Below, piece after piece: positions 63,601-64,000 of a stretch of 64,000 bases of DNA. Origin of the DNA: an uncultured Elusimicrobia bacterium. Its GTDB lineage: Bacteria > Elusimicrobiota > Elusimicrobia > Elusimicrobiales > UBA9959. Location: NCBI GenBank assembly GCA_903879915.1, contig CAIRNJ010000051.1:1-64000 (forward strand), given 5' to 3'. The notes below the pieces were generated by a model that did no database searches, was not told the DNA's origin, and saw only the letters and a list, made by a program, of their open reading frames with translations. Position 1 is the stretch's first letter. Each line of letters opens with the position of its first letter. Position numbers and translations under genes: made by a program.

Positions 63601-63740
63601 ACTTCTACCGTACCCTGGAGAACAGCGTATGTGCCTTCAACCCGGAGTGAGCGCAGAATATCGAACTCCGCCGCCGGTGCCCCGGCTGCAAACGTAAATA
63701 TAAATGCGCAGTTAACCGCTAGAATACGGATCTTTTTCAT
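51615..63740 (-). CDS. Giant secreted repeat protein (4041 residues)
   Basis: The product starts with a signal peptide (MKKIRILAVNCAFIFTFAAGAPAAEF) after GGAGAA and has no membrane segment or autotransporter barrel. It contains about 30 copies of an N-V-G-I-G-T-T-x-P-x3-L-x-V motif, spaced irregularly, linked by blocks such as SQTGVLISSGTGNNYFAG and DNLGSHTATQNLNMS, repeated several times, as in phage tail-fibre, collagen-like or intramolecular-chaperone-containing surface proteins. Embedded are a 15-residue repeat block (about 1642-1776) and a DUF1566-like domain (about 3020-3180). The C-terminus (last ~50) is Cys-rich (ACSTRCGTNSVCLAAF). It ends with tandem stops. Surface adhesin or fibre is inferred. 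Confidence 0.85.
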   Translation of the reverse strand: MKKIRILAVNCAFIFTFAAGAPAAEFDILRSLRVEGTYAVLQGTVEVQGNEFTVGASTLVIKSGNVGIGTLTPTAALQLKAGTAAAGTAPLKLTSGTNLATPEAGALEFSSSHLYFTPAGTRFQLDQQTPVGGALASANIWVGNGSGQAAATAVTGDVTISNAGVTAITAGAVVNADLAGSITDDKLSTIATALKVSNSATTATNNNTASAIVARDAAGSFTAGTITAGLTGAASSNVLKAGDTMTGSLNFSGAASDITSASGEHISIVPGGAGNVGIGTTAPGAKLDVAGTSSFSQKAWMPYGSATSISGYTWTDAALNTTSIEIVNNQGAVTNLSPTLVFHRYGTGGPQFRLDPTGTNVLYLESANPNSSRNPNAYGGGTNNYFSRLHIDGQLSTVGNVGIGTTAPTGKLSVVSASVADTNAFKVDTVGGANAVFVSTNGNVGIGTAAPQAKLVIGADSSTPNAKLAAIGVERVSYAPGQNAAEIQFYRGANAQEGLLAFATRAQGGALTEKMRIDDSGNVGIGTTAPGAALDVNGVTNAATGFRVAGAAASGNYLRGNGTNFVASTIQAGDIASAIGGTPALTLGTANSAGSANTFVRTDATLLAFDATVPAALGTAAAGSATVAARRDHVHGAADLAGASTTGTLPVNKGGTGAATLTGILKGSGTSAVTAVTGTSNYVTKWSDANTIAASSLLYDNGTNIGIGTTSPSNKLHIKEASQTEFYGTDNSFPVSNLLLEGTDTGRTVGKGPSINFAFPANTDGTNVWTQARILATPNDNVTGHAIGRLYFQVRDNYDPGVGGSWNWRTGLMIQANGNVGVGSTAPEQKLTVAGSISQTGVLISSGTGNNYFAGNVGIGTSSPLATLSVGPGSISDVNIPIQISAPSGGQSWVGVNKNGAYGLLLGYTGNAAVLRQVSSSDPLQLWVNNTTVAQTILSNGNVGIGTAGPVAPLDIYRASAVNGPLLSLRSDFTAAGKYAMIRFGDQSQTTNYQKGAIIYEGVASSARGRFHIALNNDDTSNSVALTDAKLTIISDGSVGIGTTAPGALLQVSSAAYSAGTVAFQVGGGTITALTTGNVGIGTTSPGKSLDVVGAARVSSPGGAYIDILGVGDASNYSGLKLLSDEATDKYWMLAHRKAAGEVNNFAIEEYDASNYNQRFVIKPGGNVGIGTTSPGSILDVGGVSNTAFVQNLATWGLNAREQGLLIMPEGSVNDDGAGNLTFGNTVIIMNPLSGSYVRAAAGTYTLGTWGSLWMPIPPTGSRGGTVTPTVLAWTDADRNYDGRDRVLLAQRIGAGKIMTRFGNFANQTGTGGTYLTNGNVAIGTTTPTAVLDVRSGSYASNQNIGIQLGLPTGQWLSSFRIKSDGTGVVRTALDATDGTIYGTTNEALSISAQGRVGIGTTTPASPLNVVAANQTLTGVLTTAHLSLTTSDAPAANVGAAMGLGGYADAAKTTPRNFGVIAGRKENATDTDTSGYLSLSTHRTSTGLAEWMRITSLGYVGIGNTSPSVRLDVQAAGATSSDFAQIWRDSTGLVVASMTANGRLSTLQTMPGDNLGSHTATQALNLGQYPITAVSSITVVGKGLQIGTDLTASASGVLISPTGQIMTIGVGNGSSTPGNRGTGAVDLQTNRTAASQVASGSFAMIGGGQTNTASGGWATVAGGNNNSASNDYAAVAGGQSNYASGIQSTVGGGVSNGATQNYATVGGGYNSTASGVRSTVSGGSQNSASNTDATISGGDHNQANGTYSTVPGGAGNMAQGNYSFAAGYGSTSTANGAFTWSDSQGIGAGNNVQDRTWFKSRGGFLVNGSTNPNMTGTLDRGVLVTGNGLVGISTGAPQAALDVLATGSAATDFAQIWRNSGGSVVSSMSATGVLYPAQPGDNLGSHTATQNLNMSTFKVLGADGSMGAPSFSFGSNTDTGFFLNSTNIAVAIDGNLYWNFGSDRFSSGYSGGPYLAVNGQAAATPAYTFFGDDNTGIFRAEADNLAFTTAGTERVRIDASGNVGIGTTTPGAILDVQGGTSLANTDGKDVYFYAGNGGTGNQDGGSIFLMPGTNTGTGHTPGIVSIGISPATVASAPWLAQNSVYAAGYAYFIGGYISGNNAGFAWGTSSARFYGSGNSDATDFIVYNTNNVARLLIDGSGNVGIGITVPTTSLHVAGATGVTIGEDKTAGTANAAGTLKLIASGDNAYYNTFTSGINTANATYTLPTAMPGANALLKSSSAGVLSWDGSSYLTSYTETDPVVKAISGVVKSNGTTISAAAGTDLNTTFGSQTANYVYAAPSGSAGNPTFRAIVATDIPTLNQTTTGSAAKWTTARTLAGNSVDGSANVSFANKFIVQGTADTGLSGPQFLGALGTGVVKNTTTTGVLSIALGTDLNSTFGSQTANYVYAAPSGSAGSPTFRAIVAADIPNGVFTNAANSFSLINPITTIAESWIGPSSTAGVYFKGGNVGIGTTAPAAPLSIATASGAGASNELLRLTPAGGINTDATGSKLTFYSDVQNGFIEGRRVTAAGPNRALILGSGVTEALRINEAGNVGIGTTAPGSKLHVYGASPTLRIDGSDGTAILRFANAGTEQTQLAVSGGSTYLDYVGDVHFRAGINGGDKVIIQSGGNVGIGTTAPEQKLTVAGNISQTGLIISSGTGDNYFAGDVGIGTATASVPLHIKKITSADLLKLQGYSGGSGADLTNILFANNNNISIGKFSVFQDHPSDNTYSGLRMYLARGGSYFEALRITNSGAVGISNTNPQAALDVVSTGTASNVYAQIWRNSSGVVVASVTSQGTMYATAMGTGDNLGSHTATQNLNMSTYQILAGNGSASAPSYAFTNYTNLGFMANGDGGASFVAGGTPVLSLYGDSWRFPVSSVVLKDSNTGNRVLGFTAGNGTANSATNSVDIKNAATGGNPLISVKGGDANVSLDIASLGTGSVNFTNGNVGIGTTAPSSKLHISSGALTIDGTGGQMNFSGTAGSGNIKPTATAALGGGLTVSTNVYIVGFASATSMYAGNFYGNGSYLTGVSTNIKTCDAYGGGYVVWLDPMKRTPLIVAPADAATTVTWGGSGIAVGATRDAYGAGRANTVMISTTLGSGSYAAQVCADYSVTVNNVYYDDWYLPTYTEIYAAWAVQLGGCSAIGLSLNYWTSKELDATQAKYLTNANGYEGVWGKVVNLGVRCVRGGPAGFDYSRSQADSAVKAVNGIVKSDGTTISAAVAGTDYVAPNAAISGATNTKITYDAKGLVTSGAAATQDDIGDGTTHKQYDPATVAITGGTINGATVGATTASTGKFTTLGLSGAITGATTTNTINSVIINAGAVSGVTSLAMGGALSGVTTLGMSGVLTNTNATASALTLSGANAGIKFSGATGVNQIATASGIALALMPGGAGAVGIGTTAPDQEFTVAGDISQTGVLISSGTGNNYFAGNVGIGTTGPRAQLEVQGNAPGSGILVYDNSTANASPYVEVRGRRSDANGSQSFSGGLALAALYTGGAVPVNKNLGTVYFGGNHTDATEANLLYPASISGIAEGAFTNNTTMPTGIAFYTGATGTALGAANVTFGTERMRISNTGLVGIGASPQSGYQTTIYGVGSNAGLYMSNGSTASNFITVSGFQNAQIALNVTGSVNTNGAVISYTGSGDPQSQITGNYINIAPVRSAGGARTDVDTGNFLRLVRSNSINNASGSLSITGALAYLASGGTQTSGTLSDSSNILDLRQNYAAASGAILNVVGAGTGNLASLDTTNSSANGVYIDVNSASSSQYALRVSANNGAINALNVRADGNVGIGTTAPGAKLHISGGGILLDNNQPLQSYDVGGAARGLIKMGLDDVVYIYNNSGADGGPIVLAPKSGGGEGMRIDSTGNVGIGNSGPASIFAVTPGTLPNGTISTLAGFNGKEVLIQADGQDLNSKTGYWARWTNVGIGAGMTIGRAGAGWGTFIAFHNHGDQTTTLDSSPEAMRIDQAGNVGIGTTAPQAPLHVAGANGTLIETAAGSGFGVYIKVVHAAISTTACSTRCGTNSVCLAAFNDGTGADLLCADATTNVARNCLCALNY
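54210..54670 (-). other. DUF1566-like domain within the giant protein
   Basis: Around residues 3020-3180: VVWLDPMKRTPLIVAPADAAT, DDWYLPTYTEIYAAW, SLNYWTSKELDATQAKYLTNANGYEGVWGKVVNLGVRCVRGG. The WYLPs and YWTS motifs are characteristic of DUF1566 (Lcl-type) ligand-binding folds. It interrupts the fibrous repeats once. Confidence 0.75.
56520..56960 (-). repeat. Near-identical internal duplication in the giant gene
   Basis: Two segments encoding FGSQTANYVYAAPSGSAG-[NS]-PTFRAIVA-[TA]-DIP lie about 360 bases apart, at about 56535-56600 and 56860-56945. The DNA is almost identical, which points to recent duplication or recombination. Confidence 0.75.
58411..58815 (-). repeat. Nine tandem 15-residue repeats, head-like
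   Basis: Each repeat is close to [SA]-T-V-x-G-G-x-x-N-x-A-S-x-x-Y, e.g. ATVAGGNNNSASNDY. Nine copies in phase cover 405 bases. They recall the left-handed beta-roll repeats of YadA-type heads but are one residue longer. Confidence 0.85.
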
Positions 63741-63806
63741 AATGTTCTCCGGCGCGTAAAGATACGGTATACCGGTTTTTCCTCAAAATTAAAACATAAT
63801 TACCTT

Positions 63807-64000
63807 CTACGGTTTCATCCTCGCCATTTCCAGGCCGTCCACATAAATACTTACCCACCCGGCGGACGTGTCAACTTTAAAGGTGGTGCCGGCATTCTTC
63901 ACTTCGAGCGGCATGGAAGGCGCAGGTACGCCCAGCCCCACCTTGCCCGCAAAATAATTGTTCCCTGTGCCGCTGGAAATTATCACGCCGGTCTGCGAAA
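63807..64000 (-). CDS. C-terminal end of a second giant-protein-like gene
   Basis: The gene enters from beyond the window edge and ends at a TAG at 63807-63809. The visible 64 residues read SQTGVIISSGTGNNYFAGKV at the start, the same linker as in the giant protein, then GLGVPAPSMPLEVKNAG and the end VSIYVDGLEMARMKP. This is therefore a tandem relative with a different C-terminus. It lies 66 bases upstream of the giant gene. Confidence 0.85.
   Translation of the reverse strand, partial: SQTGVIISSGTGNNYFAGKVGLGVPAPSMPLEVKNAGTTFKVDTSAGWVSIYVDGLEMARMKP

Noticed and set aside
51615-63740. CRISPR array or non-coding satellite in the repeat-rich region
   Set aside because: One uninterrupted 4041-codon frame with a signal peptide spans it; repeats are protein motifs of variable spacing, not constant repeats with spacers.
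51615-64000. Prophage tail-fibre module
   Set aside because: No capsid, portal, terminase, integrase or baseplate gene is visible, and the proteins carry Sec signal peptides.

Overview
The window looks like chromosome from an uncultivated Gram-negative bacterium of high G+C content. Visible signs are type IV prepilin-like proteins, a lipoprotein solute-binding protein, many secreted proteins with Sec signals, a SpoIID-domain protein and an acetate-type tungsten enzyme system. The mix (W-dependent aldehyde oxidoreductase, GlgE-type glucan metabolism, fused prepilins, giant repeat proteins rich in NVGIGT motifs) would fit Elusimicrobiota or a neighbouring candidate phylum, but that assignment is inference; no marker gene here settles it.

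Layout. 1-290: an AT-richer short ORF and a stretch full of nested dyads, possibly the end of a mobile or structured-RNA element. 342-1980: two secreted paralogs of unknown function. 2058-13992, all on the minus strand: a site-2-protease homolog, trpS, scpA, scpB, galT, then an alpha-glucan block (glgA, a metallo-beta-lactamase-fold hydrolase, glgM, treZ, glgE). GlgM would make maltose-1-phosphate and GlgE would polymerise it, beside a classical GlgA route. 14087-17983, plus strand: a soluble sensor kinase, tRNA-Arg(GCG), a small Cys-rich protein, a ThiF-like E1 enzyme, ppnP and udk. 18074-31094, mostly minus: uvsE, a MoaD-like carrier, a tungsten aldehyde:ferredoxin oxidoreductase, mogA/moaB, a MOSC protein, moaC, moaA, moeA, the tungstate transporter tupCBA, a protein with two sulfite-oxidase-like folds but no Moco cysteine, and a LysR regulator. 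This is a nearly complete tungsto-pterin import, synthesis and use locus, interrupted by two plus-strand envelope genes. moaE and mobA are not in the window.

31196-37521: pruA, a 207-bp palindromic MITE-like element, prfC, a secreted phospholipase-D-family protein, an EamA transporter and adk. 37603-43093, minus: three prepilin-like proteins (PilX-, PilW- and PilV-like, the last fused to lamin-tail and carboxypeptidase-regulatory-like domains) followed upstream by a secreted Lys/Ala/Pro-rich protein. 43314-48627: a subtilisin, a secreted coiled-coil protein, an anti-sigma factor and ECF sigma factor, and a TPR-SpoIID protein. 48655-51602: an accessory patch with three copies of a short palindrome-containing repeat, carrying a DUF4143 ATPase, a YhcG-type nuclease and a transposon-associated DUF6788-like fragment. 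51615-64000, minus: a giant secreted 4041-residue repeat protein and the end of a related gene upstream of it.

Many long ORFs opposite the real genes are artefacts of high G+C codon use. Several predicted starts were moved downstream to a Shine-Dalgarno sequence or to agree with a promoter. All functional calls rest on recognisable motifs and gene order; no database search was possible.
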